Part shown: one piece after another, positions 1-5,932 of the stretch
How the letters are laid out: every line of letters starts with the position of its first letter
How positions within the stretch are numbered: position 1 is the first letter of the stretch
DNA from: an uncultured cyanobacterium
GTDB taxonomy: Bacteria > Cyanobacteriota > Vampirovibrionia > Gastranaerophilales > Gastranaerophilaceae
Direction: 5' to 3'
Assembly (NCBI GenBank): GCA_945836835.1
Contig: CAMAML010000079.1
Span: 1-6,204, forward strand
DNA length: 6,204 nt
Notes under the pieces: model-generated
What the model was told of the DNA's origin: nothing
Seen by the model: the letters and a program-made list of their open reading frames with translations, nothing else
Databases searched by the model: none
Made by a program: the position numbers and the translations under genes

Positions 1-2
1 GA

Positions 3-9
3 CTCCTTT
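3..9 (-). promoter_or_regulatory. Possible ribosome binding site of a gene beyond the left edge
   Basis: Read on the minus strand this is AAAGGAG, a strong Shine-Dalgarno match lying so close to the edge that any start codon would be just outside the window. It would belong to a gene transcribed leftwards, divergent from the adhesin. No start codon is visible, so this is only a hint. A TAAAAT box on the same strand at 15-20 is too close to serve as its promoter. Confidence 0.22.
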
Positions 10-75
10 ATCTTATTTTACTATCAAGGTGTTGCACTTCTAATCCGATTTCGCCTTTAGTCCATTTGTAAAGTT

Positions 76-84
76 TGGTAAAAT
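76..84 (+). promoter_or_regulatory. Extended -10-like box TGGTAAAAT
   Basis: This 9-mer has the TGn plus -10 form of an extended promoter. The identical 9-mer occurs in the same role in front of mazG (4747-4755). No convincing -35 lies upstream. If it is active, transcription would start near 91 and run through the whole leader toward the adhesin. Confidence 0.22.
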
Positions 85-100
85 ATATTTGAAAATGTTT

Positions 101-121
101 AAAGTTTCGCAGGACTTTTTT
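101..121 (+). terminator. Weak terminator-like hairpin in the adhesin leader
   Basis: AAAGT (101-105) can pair with ACTTT (114-118) across an 8-base loop, followed by further T residues to 121. The stem is only 5 bp. The 13-mer CGCAGGACTTTTT here (108-120) recurs exactly in the right arm of the strong terminator at 3687-3699, so this may be a shortened or decayed member of the same terminator type. Confidence 0.25.
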
Positions 122-136
122 CGTAATATAAATGTG

Positions 137-179
137 TATAATAAAATTTTCATTTTAGAATGAGGAGTAGTTTATGTAA
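137..179 (+). promoter_or_regulatory. TATAAT box, strong Shine-Dalgarno and ATG-TAA start-stop pair
   Basis: A perfect TATAAT (137-142) precedes GAGGAG (162-167). Six bases later comes ATG (174-176), followed immediately by TAA (177-179). A ribosome directed there would initiate and terminate at once. The layout copies that of the adhesin: ATGAGG lies exactly 14 bases before the ATG in both places (160 to 174, and 325 to 339), and a TATAAT lies upstream of each. It could be the remains of a duplicated or truncated gene start, or a translated leader element. No good -35 is visible, and function is inferred only. Confidence 0.35.
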
Positions 180-180
180 T

Positions 181-289
181 AAAATTTAATATTTGCGGTA
201 ATCTTTGACATGTTTGTGTATCATATATACAAACTTATGTCACATCATATTCACAAAACTTAATATTTGCGAAAATTTTAGCAAATATT
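181..289 (+). repeat. Direct and inverted copies of AATATTTGC upstream of the adhesin
   Basis: A 17-base stretch at 181-197 recurs at 255-271 with one mismatch (AAAA, T or C, then TTAATATTTGCG). The second copy is also half of a perfect 9-bp inverted repeat: AATATTTGC (262-270) and GCAAATATT (281-289), separated by 10 bases. This palindrome ends 15 bases before the TATAAT at 305. The position suits an operator or a transcribed hairpin, but the AT-rich background makes chance repeats easier. Confidence 0.4.
205..233 (+). promoter_or_regulatory. Candidate promoter TTGACA-17-TACAAA
   Basis: A perfect -35 hexamer TTGACA (205-210) is followed after 17 bases by TACAAA (228-233), a 4/6 match to the -10. 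TATACA (226-231) is an alternative at 15-base spacing. It would give the adhesin mRNA a leader of about 100 bases that includes the AATATTTGC inverted repeat. Confidence 0.33.
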
Positions 290-304
290 TTCTTTGCAGA
301 ACGT

Positions 305-332
305 TATAATACATATAGCTAAAAATGAGGGA
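305..332 (+). promoter_or_regulatory. Proximal -10 box and ribosome binding site of the adhesin
   Basis: TATAAT (305-310) is a perfect -10, but no -35 stands at 16-18 bases upstream, so it may need an activator. Transcription would start near 317. GAGGG (328-332) lies six bases before the ATG at 339 and acts as the Shine-Dalgarno. This fixes the start at 339 rather than at the in-frame TTG at 294, which has no ribosome binding site and sits upstream of this promoter. Confidence 0.42.
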
Positions 333-338
333 TATACC

Positions 339-3300
339 ATGAAAAATCAAAACAGAAGAGGTCATGTGTCCACGATGCTTGCGGCATTGATGTTTACGGC
401 ATTCGTGTGCGGCAATGTGCATGCCAGCACGATTTCGGGATTTGACCAAACAAGCGGGACTTTTAACATAGATCCGACAAGTATCAACGGTTCTACAGGC
501 TTGAGAAGTTATGTTGATTTCATTCTCAGTAACGGTGATGTTGCGAATTTGAACTACAAATACAACGGCACAAACGTAGATACCTTCGTTAACTTGGTTG
601 ATAACCAAATTAATATTAACGGTATTGTCAACACCGTTCGTGACGGCAATTTTTATGGAGGAAACGCTGTTTTTGTATCTCCAAAGGGTATGCTTGTCGG
701 AGAACAAGGTGTTCTTAACGTAGGTTCGTTGTCAATTCTTACTCCAACGGCGGCTGCAATGAAAACATATTCCCACGGGAATGCAACTCTTGAACAACTG
801 GGGCATCAGAGAACAGCTGATGTTACGATTAACGGTAGAGTTATGGCAAGAGGTGACATAGGCATTGTTGCAAAAGCCCTTGCAATGGGGGCGGACTCAA
901 TCGTTTACAGCGGTGTTAACGGGCTGGAAAGTGTTATCAGCACCAATGCGGCTGCAAACAATTTGTTCAGTACGCTTGTTAACGTCGGAGCTTCGGGTAA
1001 GACTTCCAATGTCGACATCAGAACTTATGACAAGTTTGAAGGCAACGGCAAGCTGGTAAACCTCGGAAACGGTAATATCCAAATAGTTAACAGAAAAGAC
1101 ACGAACGCAACGACAAATCCGGGCGGTTTGATTACCGGATCTACTGCGAATATCGAAGCTAAAAACGGCAAATTGATTTTGGAAAACTATGCGGGCAATA
1201 CGACTTTCTCGGGAACTCTTGCAGGAAGCGGTTCTCCAATCCAAATTAAAAACGGTTCGACTGCGGGTTCTTTGAGTTTCAATTCCGCAACCGTCAACGC
1301 AAATAACGGTATCGAAATTTTGGATAACTCGTCAAATGCTCTCAATATCGATGCAAATTCAACTTTGAACAACGTTAACGGCACGACAAATATTACAAAC
1401 AAGCAGGGTAATCTGACTATTTTGGGTAAAATTAACTCGAATAAAGACGGAAACGGCACCAATGCACTGTTGAAAATCGTTAACGGTAAAAATCCGACCG
1501 ATGCGAAGAATAGTTCTTCGGTTACATTGGGGTCGATTGACTCAAACGGCGACATTCAAATTATTAACAACGTCGGTACGGGCGGTGTTAACGTAAACGG
1601 AACGATTGCAAACAATGGAAACACCAACATCACCAACAGAGGCGGAATGTTGAACGTTAACCAAAACATTACAAACACCAACGGCAAACTTGAAATCACG
1701 GGCAACAGTGTCGGAACAGGTGCAGGCGTTAATATTAAAAGCGGAGTTACCCTTTCCAATAATAATGCTATTGAAATCACAAACTATGGCAGTGACGGTT
1801 TGACCCTTGCCGGTAATATCCAAAACACCACGGGTAAAACTTCTGTCACCAACCACGGCGGTAATTTCAATTACAGCGGAACGATTAACACCTCGGGCGA
1901 CGTAAACTTGACCAATGTTGACGATCATAACTACGGTGCGAAAGATTTCAACATTACGGGTAAAGTTACGACGGCAGGTAAAACCGTCCTAATCCAAAAC
2001 AAAGGAACGGGTAATTTCACTCTTGATACAAATGCGGTTGTTTCAAATGCGGGGGGCAACACTTACCTTGAAAATGAAAGCGTAAACGGCACAATGTACG
2101 TTAAAGGGTCTGTTGATAATACTGCAACTTCCGCAACGAACACCGGTAAAATCTATATCGGAAACGCAGGCAAAGGCGGGATGCAACTCTCGGGTAGCAA
2201 TGCAGTTAAAAGCAACGGAAGGATTGAGGTCGTAAACTTTGGCGACGGCGGAATGAGTGTTAACAAAGCGGTTACCGCAACGGGTAACGGCGGCATTCAC
2301 ATCACAAACCGTCGCGGTCAAATGGTTCTTGAAAATGCGGTTACGACCGATAAAGGTGAAATTACCCTTTCAAATATCGGTTCGGGCGGTATGAGTTTGA
2401 CTTCTTCGACTGAGGTAAAATCCGCCGGCGGAAACATGATTATCAACAACGCCAAGGGTGATGCAACTATTGCAGCTACTATTTCCAACGAGAACGGTCA
2501 AATCGCGATTTCCAACAGCTCAAACGGCGGTAAGTTGACAATGGCGGGTGATGCAACCGTAACCAATACAGGCACGGCAAAAACTTACATCACCAACAGA
2601 GGTGCGGGCGGCTTGCAAGTTGATACCAACGTAACAACCGCAGGCGATGTGATTGTTAAAAACTACGCAGGCGACTCAAATATTTCGTCGAACATCGAAT
2701 CAACCGCGGGTAACGCTTACCTTACAAGTTCAAAAGCGGGCAATATGATCATAGACGGAACGGTTAAGGCTAAGAATAACGTTATCGTAAACGCTGCGGG
2801 CGGAGATGTAATCCTCGGCAATGTTCAAACGGAACAGGTTGCACTTGAGGCAGGTAAGAAAGTTTCCATGACGGTTTCCAACGGAAACATCAAGAATGCG
2901 GGTACCGACTCAACGTTGATTTCATCGGGTGACATCGTTTATATGAACGTATACAACGGCAACATCGGTGAAAACACCAACGGAAAAGTTGACTTGACAA
3001 AATCGGTTAACATCGATGCAAACGGCAGATTGAAAGCCTTCACAAACGCAAACTCCAAGACTGCCGAGGGTACGGACTTAAGTATCAACATCGCAACTCA
3101 AGGCAAAGATATGCACGTAGACAGAGTTAAAGCTGACGGTACCGCGATGCTCGTAACCGCAGTCGGCGAAAACGGTGCGACGGGTTCTATCTTGAACGAC
3201 TCGAGCAACCTTACCGATTACGCTAACGTTAAAGGTACGAATGTACAGTTGATTTCGAGCGGGACAGTCGGGACTGCGAATAAGGCATTACACTTCAGAC

Positions 3301-3575
3301 AAACGGATGCAACAAAACAATCAAATGTATACGCAAACGGCAACATTAACCTTCACCAAAGAGGCGAAGTCGAAGAACAGGTTAACTTCAATAACATAAC
3401 TTCCAAAACCGGCAGCGTAACAGGCGATATGATTAAAAATGGTTCTGTCGAAAAGATTACGGCAGCAGGCAGTATCAAGGTAGAACCAAGGAAGAACGAG
3501 TCGAACTTTACGATTAAGGCTACTTCCAATGATACAACGAATGTTGAAAATCCGTTCACGGAAGATGCAAACTAA
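339..3575 (+). CDS. Leukotoxin LktA-family filamentous adhesin (secreted beta-helix protein)
   Basis: A 1078-residue secreted surface or extracellular protein, probably an adhesin. Residues 1-29 form a signal peptide: KNQNRR, a hydrophobic core, and a VHA-S cleavage site. Residues about 30-140 resemble the TPS (haemagglutination activity) domain; the clearest signature is at about 87-137, with NGIVN, NAVFVSPKGM, GVLNVGSL and TPT. From about 220 to 825, units of roughly 20-25 residues recur with patterns such as ITNRGG, GxGGMxL and a G-x-I/V-x-I-x-N core, rich in Asn, Gly, Thr and Ser, as in right-handed beta-helices. The last 250 residues are less regular. I see no cysteine or tryptophan in the mature part. 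There is no C-terminal autotransporter barrel, LPXTG motif or membrane anchor, so export by a separate TpsB-type pore is the expected route; none is encoded in the window. Starts at 339 (GAGGG upstream). Family call fairly firm, ligand unknown. Confidence 0.85.
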   Translation: MKNQNRRGHVSTMLAALMFTAFVCGNVHASTISGFDQTSGTFNIDPTSINGSTGLRSYVDFILSNGDVANLNYKYNGTNVDTFVNLVDNQININGIVNTVRDGNFYGGNAVFVSPKGMLVGEQGVLNVGSLSILTPTAAAMKTYSHGNATLEQLGHQRTADVTINGRVMARGDIGIVAKALAMGADSIVYSGVNGLESVISTNAAANNLFSTLVNVGASGKTSNVDIRTYDKFEGNGKLVNLGNGNIQIVNRKDTNATTNPGGLITGSTANIEAKNGKLILENYAGNTTFSGTLAGSGSPIQIKNGSTAGSLSFNSATVNANNGIEILDNSSNALNIDANSTLNNVNGTTNITNKQGNLTILGKINSNKDGNGTNALLKIVNGKNPTDAKNSSSVTLGSIDSNGDIQIINNVGTGGVNVNGTIANNGNTNITNRGGMLNVNQNITNTNGKLEITGNSVGTGAGVNIKSGVTLSNNNAIEITNYGSDGLTLAGNIQNTTGKTSVTNHGGNFNYSGTINTSGDVNLTNVDDHNYGAKDFNITGKVTTAGKTVLIQNKGTGNFTLDTNAVVSNAGGNTYLENESVNGTMYVKGSVDNTATSATNTGKIYIGNAGKGGMQLSGSNAVKSNGRIEVVNFGDGGMSVNKAVTATGNGGIHITNRRGQMVLENAVTTDKGEITLSNIGSGGMSLTSSTEVKSAGGNMIINNAKGDATIAATISNENGQIAISNSSNGGKLTMAGDATVTNTGTAKTYITNRGAGGLQVDTNVTTAGDVIVKNYAGDSNISSNIESTAGNAYLTSSKAGNMIIDGTVKAKNNVIVNAAGGDVILGNVQTEQVALEAGKKVSMTVSNGNIKNAGTDSTLISSGDIVYMNVYNGNIGENTNGKVDLTKSVNIDANGRLKAFTNANSKTAEGTDLSINIATQGKDMHVDRVKADGTAMLVTAVGENGATGSILNDSSNLTDYANVKGTNVQLISSGTVGTANKALHFRQTDATKQSNVYANGNINLHQRGEVEEQVNFNNITSKTGSVTGDMIKNGSVEKITAAGSIKVEPRKNESNFTIKATSNDTTNVENPFTEDAN

Positions 3576-3602
3576 AGACTTTCAGTCATAGCGAATGAAA
3601 TC

Positions 3603-3634
3603 AGAGAGGACGTCCCAAAAGTCGTCCTCTTTTG
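3603..3634 (+). terminator. Rho-independent terminator of the adhesin gene
   Basis: AGAGGACG (3605-3612) pairs perfectly with CGTCCTCT (3623-3630) around a 10-base loop. The stem extends outward by a G-U and an A-U pair, and TTTT follows at 3630-3633. It lies 30 bases after the adhesin stop codon. Confidence 0.75.
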
Positions 3635-3665
3635 ATTACCTGAATGTCCGCAAAAATTTTCAATC

Positions 3666-3700
3666 TAAAAAGTCCCGCCATATAACCGCAGGACTTTTTA
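3666..3700. terminator. Bidirectional terminator between convergent genes
   Basis: TAAAAAGTCC (3666-3675) and GGACTTTTTA (3691-3700) form a perfect 10-bp stem with a 15-base loop. A-runs on one side and T-runs on the other make it work on both strands. It can back up the adhesin terminator on the plus strand and end the minus-strand two-gene operon, whose last stop codon is at 3739-3741. Confidence 0.8.
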
Positions 3701-3738
3701 TCAAATATATATAAATTATCACAAATAGCAGATTTTCC

Positions 3739-4101
3739 CTAGCAACTCAAAGCCATTAATGCTTTCACCGAACGTGCATTATCTCTGACTTCTTCACAAG
3801 AACTGTTATTAACGGTGTCTTCAAGGATATTGATAGCCTCGGTTTTATCTTCCAAAGCAAGCAATTCGTTGATTGTACTCATTGCAACAACCGTGCTTAA
3901 ATCGTTAATACCTTTACCTTGGTTAGAAATAACAACAGACAAAGAGTCGTGCATATTCTTTTTAACCAAAGCTCTTGAAGTTAATTCTCTGACTTCGTCT
4001 ATTGCCGAATTTGTCCCGACATCGTTCAAAACGTTGATTGATTCGGGGTCTGCGTGAATTGATAAAGCATCAATAATTTTTCTAACAGTATTCATATTCA
4101 T
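3739..4101 (-). CDS. Small HEAT-repeat-like helical protein, function unknown
   Basis: A 120-residue acidic, soluble protein with no signal peptide or membrane segment. Two segments, VRELTSRALVKK (about residues 37-48) and VRDNARSVKALMAL (about 105-118), have the VRxxAxxAL spacing of the second helix of HEAT repeats. The rest is predicted helical by eye, so it may be a short alpha-solenoid scaffold or protein-binding module. AGGAGA (4110-4115) stands 8 bases before the ATG and overlaps the stop codon of the upstream gene, so the two genes are surely cotranscribed and probably translationally coupled. A second in-frame ATG two codons later (MNMN) is a possible alternative start. I do not recognise a named family, and the HEAT reading is by pattern only. 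Confidence 0.72.
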   Translation of the reverse strand: MNMNTVRKIIDALSIHADPESINVLNDVGTNSAIDEVRELTSRALVKKNMHDSLSVVISNQGKGINDLSTVVAMSTINELLALEDKTEAINILEDTVNNSSCEEVRDNARSVKALMALSC

Positions 4102-4113
4102 TGTCTATATCTC

Positions 4114-4626
4114 CTATGCTGCCGTATTCAAGCTTAATTCATTTATTAATGAGGCTTTCAAATCACTTATCGGACTTTGAGCCAGTTTGTTAACATCTTT
4201 GTTGTAGTTTGAAATTTCCCAACGAGATTTCATTGAGTGGTAAGCATCAAATATGCTCGGAACTTTAGTGTTGTTCATGGTTGCCCAGAAATCGGAAATA
4301 CCGGATTTAATTCTTCCGCAAAATTCCGCAACGGACTCAAAACCTTCTTTGAATTTAGATCCCATGTCGTTAATTGAGCCGACGAAGGTTGAACACATTC
4401 TTTTAGCTTTTGAAATCATGGACTCGGAGGATGCTTTTTTTGCAGCCGAGTCAAAAACGTCAGCGGTCAAAACGTTAACTTTTGCGCCTGTAAAAAACGG
4501 GTTAGACGTTTTGGAAATGTTAGCCGAGTTGTAACCTGCGGGGTTTGAATTCCTTGCCGTGTTTGTTTCATACTTACTTCCGTTGAAAAGGCGAGGAGCA
4601 ATACTTTTTAATGAAAAATCTGCCAT
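4114..4626 (-). CDS. Hypothetical protein with NPF...LTADVFD N-terminal segment
   Basis: A 170-residue protein without signal peptide or membrane helix. Residues about 1-40 are Ser/Asn/Ala-rich and look disordered. Then come NPFFTGAK and VNVLTADVFDSA (about 42-62), a motif I associate from memory with many uncharacterised proteins of gut Melainabacteria (unverified). The remaining 100 residues are amphipathic and probably helical, with two cysteines (in KRMCSTF and AEFCGRI). It is the first gene of a two-gene operon: its stop lies 12 bases before the start of the HEAT-like gene. AAAGGA (4635-4640) stands 8 bases before the ATG and a TATAAT is further upstream, which supports the start. It could be a structural or appendage-related partner of the HEAT-like protein, but no function can be assigned. 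Confidence 0.75.
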   Translation of the reverse strand: MADFSLKSIAPRLFNGSKYETNTARNSNPAGYNSANISKTSNPFFTGAKVNVLTADVFDSAAKKASSESMISKAKRMCSTFVGSINDMGSKFKEGFESVAEFCGRIKSGISDFWATMNNTKVPSIFDAYHSMKSRWEISNYNKDVNKLAQSPISDLKASLINELSLNTAA

Positions 4627-4634
4627 TCTAATAA

Positions 4635-4665
4635 TCCTTTCACTACTAATTCTCTACACATTATA
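4635..4665 (-). promoter_or_regulatory. -10 box and ribosome binding site of the two-gene operon
   Basis: On the minus strand TATAAT occupies 4660-4665 and AAAGGA 4635-4640, the latter 8 bases before the ATG at 4626. Transcription would start near 4653, leaving a leader of about 27 bases. No good -35 is found at 16-18 bases; TTGATG (4690-4695) is 24 bases away. The region is divergent with the mazG promoter. Confidence 0.5.
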
Positions 4666-4723
4666 GGATAGCACACCATTAAAAACCTACATCAACCTTT
4701 TGAATGATTATTCCAAAAATTTC

Positions 4724-4755
4724 TTGTCCTTTTAATGTAGATTTTGTGGTAAAAT
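4724..4755 (+). promoter_or_regulatory. Candidate extended -10 promoter of mazG
   Basis: TGG-TAAAAT (4747-4755) forms an extended -10. TTGTCC (4724-4729) is a 4/6 match to the -35 at a long 20-base spacing, which an extended -10 can tolerate. The predicted start of transcription, about 7 bases past the -10, falls on or next to the ATG at 4762, so the mRNA could be leaderless. Consistent with that, no real Shine-Dalgarno precedes the ATG (only TTGAGTT). Confidence 0.38.
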
Positions 4756-4761
4756 TGAGTT

Positions 4762-5538
4762 ATGGAATTAAAAGAGTTAAAAGAATTAATAGAAGTTATT
4801 GCAAAATTACGTTCTCCCGAGGGGTGCCCTTGGGACAGGGAGCAGACGCACCGTAGCTTGAAACCGCACATGCTGGAAGAAGCCTACGAGGCGGTGGACG
4901 CAATCGACAGCGGGGATATGGTAAATTTGCGTGAAGAACTGGGGGATGTACTTTTGCAGGTACTTTTGCATTCGCAGATTGCGGACGAGGAAGGTGCTTT
5001 CAATGTGGAAGACGTGGCAAAAGAGTTGAAGGAAAAACTTATCCACAGGCACCCGCATGTGTTTGGCACGGCACAAGTAAATTCGGCGTCGGACGTGCTG
5101 GAAAACTGGGATAAACTCAAAAAAGAGGAAAAGACTTACCGCAAATCGGCGATGGACGGGATTTCAAAATCCCAATCCGCCTTAATGTCGGCACAAAAAA
5201 TCAGCAAGAAGGCTGTAAAAACGGGCTTTGAGTGGCGAAGTGAAGAAGAATTGTACGAGTGCATAAATTCCGAGTTTGAGGAATTTAAGGAGGCAAAAAA
5301 CCAAGGCGACAGGGACGCAATGGAGGACGAGTTCGGGGACATTTTGTTTGCGACGGTAAACTTGGCACGGTGGAACAAGATAGACGCCGAGCAGGCATTG
5401 CTGAGGGCGAACCGAAAGTTTATGACAAGGTTCAGAAAAATGGAAGAGCTTGCGACAAAACCGCTTGAAGAATACAGTTTTGAGGAGTTCGACGCACTGT
5501 GGCGAAGAGCAAAAAAGGAAGTGGTGACAAATTATTAA
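4762..5538 (+). CDS. mazG: Nucleoside triphosphate pyrophosphohydrolase MazG
   Basis: Hydrolyses (d)NTPs to NMP and pyrophosphate in the cytoplasm; in other bacteria MazG cleans nucleotide pools and lowers ppGpp during starvation. The 258 residues match the usual two-domain length (about 260). The N-terminal MazG domain holds GCPWD (21-25), the metal-binding EExYE (39-43) and ExxD (E59, D62), then HRHPHVFG (95-102) and ENWDKLKKEEK (114-124). The C-terminal domain repeats the helices with EExxE (173-177) and ExxGD (190-193) after GFEW (155-158). Both metal sites look intact, so both domains could be active. The start is set by the motif spacing; there is no good Shine-Dalgarno, and translation may be leaderless. 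It is transcribed alone, divergent from the preceding operon. I see no convincing terminator after the stop. Its last 20 bases or so are duplicated at 5799-5818. Confidence 0.95.
   Translation: MELKELKELIEVIAKLRSPEGCPWDREQTHRSLKPHMLEEAYEAVDAIDSGDMVNLREELGDVLLQVLLHSQIADEEGAFNVEDVAKELKEKLIHRHPHVFGTAQVNSASDVLENWDKLKKEEKTYRKSAMDGISKSQSALMSAQKISKKAVKTGFEWRSEEELYECINSEFEEFKEAKNQGDRDAMEDEFGDILFATVNLARWNKIDAEQALLRANRKFMTRFRKMEELATKPLEEYSFEEFDALWRRAKKEVVTNY
5496..5515 (+). repeat. Left copy of a 20-bp direct repeat (inside the mazG 3' end)
   Basis: This 20-base stretch, coding for LWRRAK near the C-terminus of MazG, recurs exactly at 5799-5818. The two copies flank the GC-rich structured segment. It may be a target duplication or a relic of a duplicated gene end. 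Confidence 0.7.
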
Positions 5539-5603
5539 TTATGCACAAGTTTGCGATTCTCTTGCTACGGTTTTGTCCAATAAAAAATATATTGTTAAAA
5601 TTT

Positions 5604-5790
5604 CACCCTCTACCAACGGGAGAGGGTAGCAGTTGTAGCCGAAGAATGAGGCGTACAAATGCTGGTGGCGGATTTCCGTACGGACGGAGCGACAGCGAAG
5701 TCCGGGTAGCGAGAATATGGAGCCGGCAGAGCCGACTAAGGCTCGAAGGCGGAACTATTCGAGCGTGAAGGAAATCCAAGACAAGGGGGC
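5604..5790. repeat. GC-rich, hairpin-rich intergenic element (possible mobile or dispersed repeat)
   Basis: This segment is clearly richer in G and C than its surroundings and is packed with inverted repeats. ACCCTCT (5605-5611) pairs with AGAGGGT (5621-5627), CGGAC (5681-5685) with GTCCG (5700-5704), GAGCC (5729-5733) with GGCTC (5740-5744), and GCTCGAA (5741-5747) with TTCGAGC (5758-5764). An outer pair is GGATTTCC (5670-5677) with GGAAATCC (5770-5777), and CCGTACGG (5676-5683) is palindromic. The ACCCTCT hairpin resembles the CCCTCTCCC-type dispersed intergenic repeats of many bacteria, which give spurious LPxxGEG readings. The open frames across it do not look like proteins, and there is no transposase. 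Boundaries are approximate; whether it is repeated elsewhere in the genome cannot be seen here. Confidence 0.55.
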
Positions 5791-5798
5791 AAACGGTT

Positions 5799-5818
5799 AC
5801 TGTGGCGAAGAGCAAAAA
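5799..5818 (+). repeat. Right copy of the 20-bp direct repeat (mazG 3'-end duplicate)
   Basis: Identical to 5496-5515. Read in the corresponding frame it gives LWRRAK, and the frame goes on as REVCINIS to a stop at 5863-5865, parallel to KEVVTNY at the true end of MazG. Similarity at codon level may therefore extend slightly past the exact 20 bases. Confidence 0.7.
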
Positions 5819-5847
5819 GAGAGGTTTGTATCAATATTTCCACCCAA

Positions 5848-5926
5848 CAAAAAATCATCCGATAGTCCCTCTATGGTTTCTGCGGGTATTACTCCCGTGA
5901 CCTCCCATAGCCATTACCGGATGATC
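5848..5926 (-). ncRNA. Candidate small structured RNA gene (possibly a diverged SRP/4.5S RNA)
   Basis: On the minus strand a predicted start near 5926 leads straight into a rod-like hairpin. The basal stem pairs 5915-5925 with 5854-5864: 11 bp with one G-U, perfect over ATCATCCG/CGGATGAT. A second stem, CTATGG/CCATAG, uses 5905-5910 and 5871-5876. An apical CGGG/CCCG stem (5894-5897, 5883-5886) follows. The RNA ends in TTTTTT (5849-5854), so it carries its own terminator. Flanking the apical stem are GGTCA (5898-5902) and GCAG (5880-5883), 14 bases apart. In E. coli 4.5S RNA the same two motifs are 13 bases apart, and the loop can form a GUAA tetraloop. Against an SRP identity, the consensus GGAA loop and the A of AGCAG are missing. 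About 79 bases is at the short end for SRP RNA. An RNA gene is likely; the family is open. Confidence 0.55.
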
Positions 5927-5932
5927 AATCTC

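Noticed and set aside
1..60. Reading of the left edge as the tail of an upstream gene, possibly an IS30-type transposase ending in VLHF (stop at 41-43)
   Set aside because: Only 13 residues can be read, two other frames are also open there, and the resemblance is from memory of short C-terminal tails. An opposing Shine-Dalgarno at 3-9 on the minus strand argues for a different gene.
294..338. In-frame upstream extension of the adhesin beginning with TTG at 294
   Set aside because: It has no ribosome binding site, would overlap the TATAAT at 305-310, and would put 15 residues before a normal signal peptide. The ATG at 339 has GAGGG at proper spacing.
1540..2830. CRISPR-like or tandem DNA repeats in the adhesin
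   Set aside because: Short DNA strings such as ATCACCAACAGAGG recur, but with variable spacing and in frame. They reflect the protein's beta-helix repeats, not a CRISPR array.
240..3559. Minus-strand and other-frame open frames inside the adhesin gene
   Set aside because: They are shadows of a long, repetitive, codon-biased gene. None has a ribosome binding site or recognisable domain.
3815..5378. Open frames antisense to or out of frame with the two-gene operon and mazG (e.g. 3815-4057 +, 4253-4534 +, 4807-5076 -, 5136-5378 -)
   Set aside because: Each lies wholly within a better supported gene on the opposite strand and shows no protein-like features.
5579..5597. Terminator for mazG in the CAATA...TATTG pairing after the stop codon
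   Set aside because: The stem is only 5 A/T-rich pairs and has no clear T-run after it, so I do not call it.
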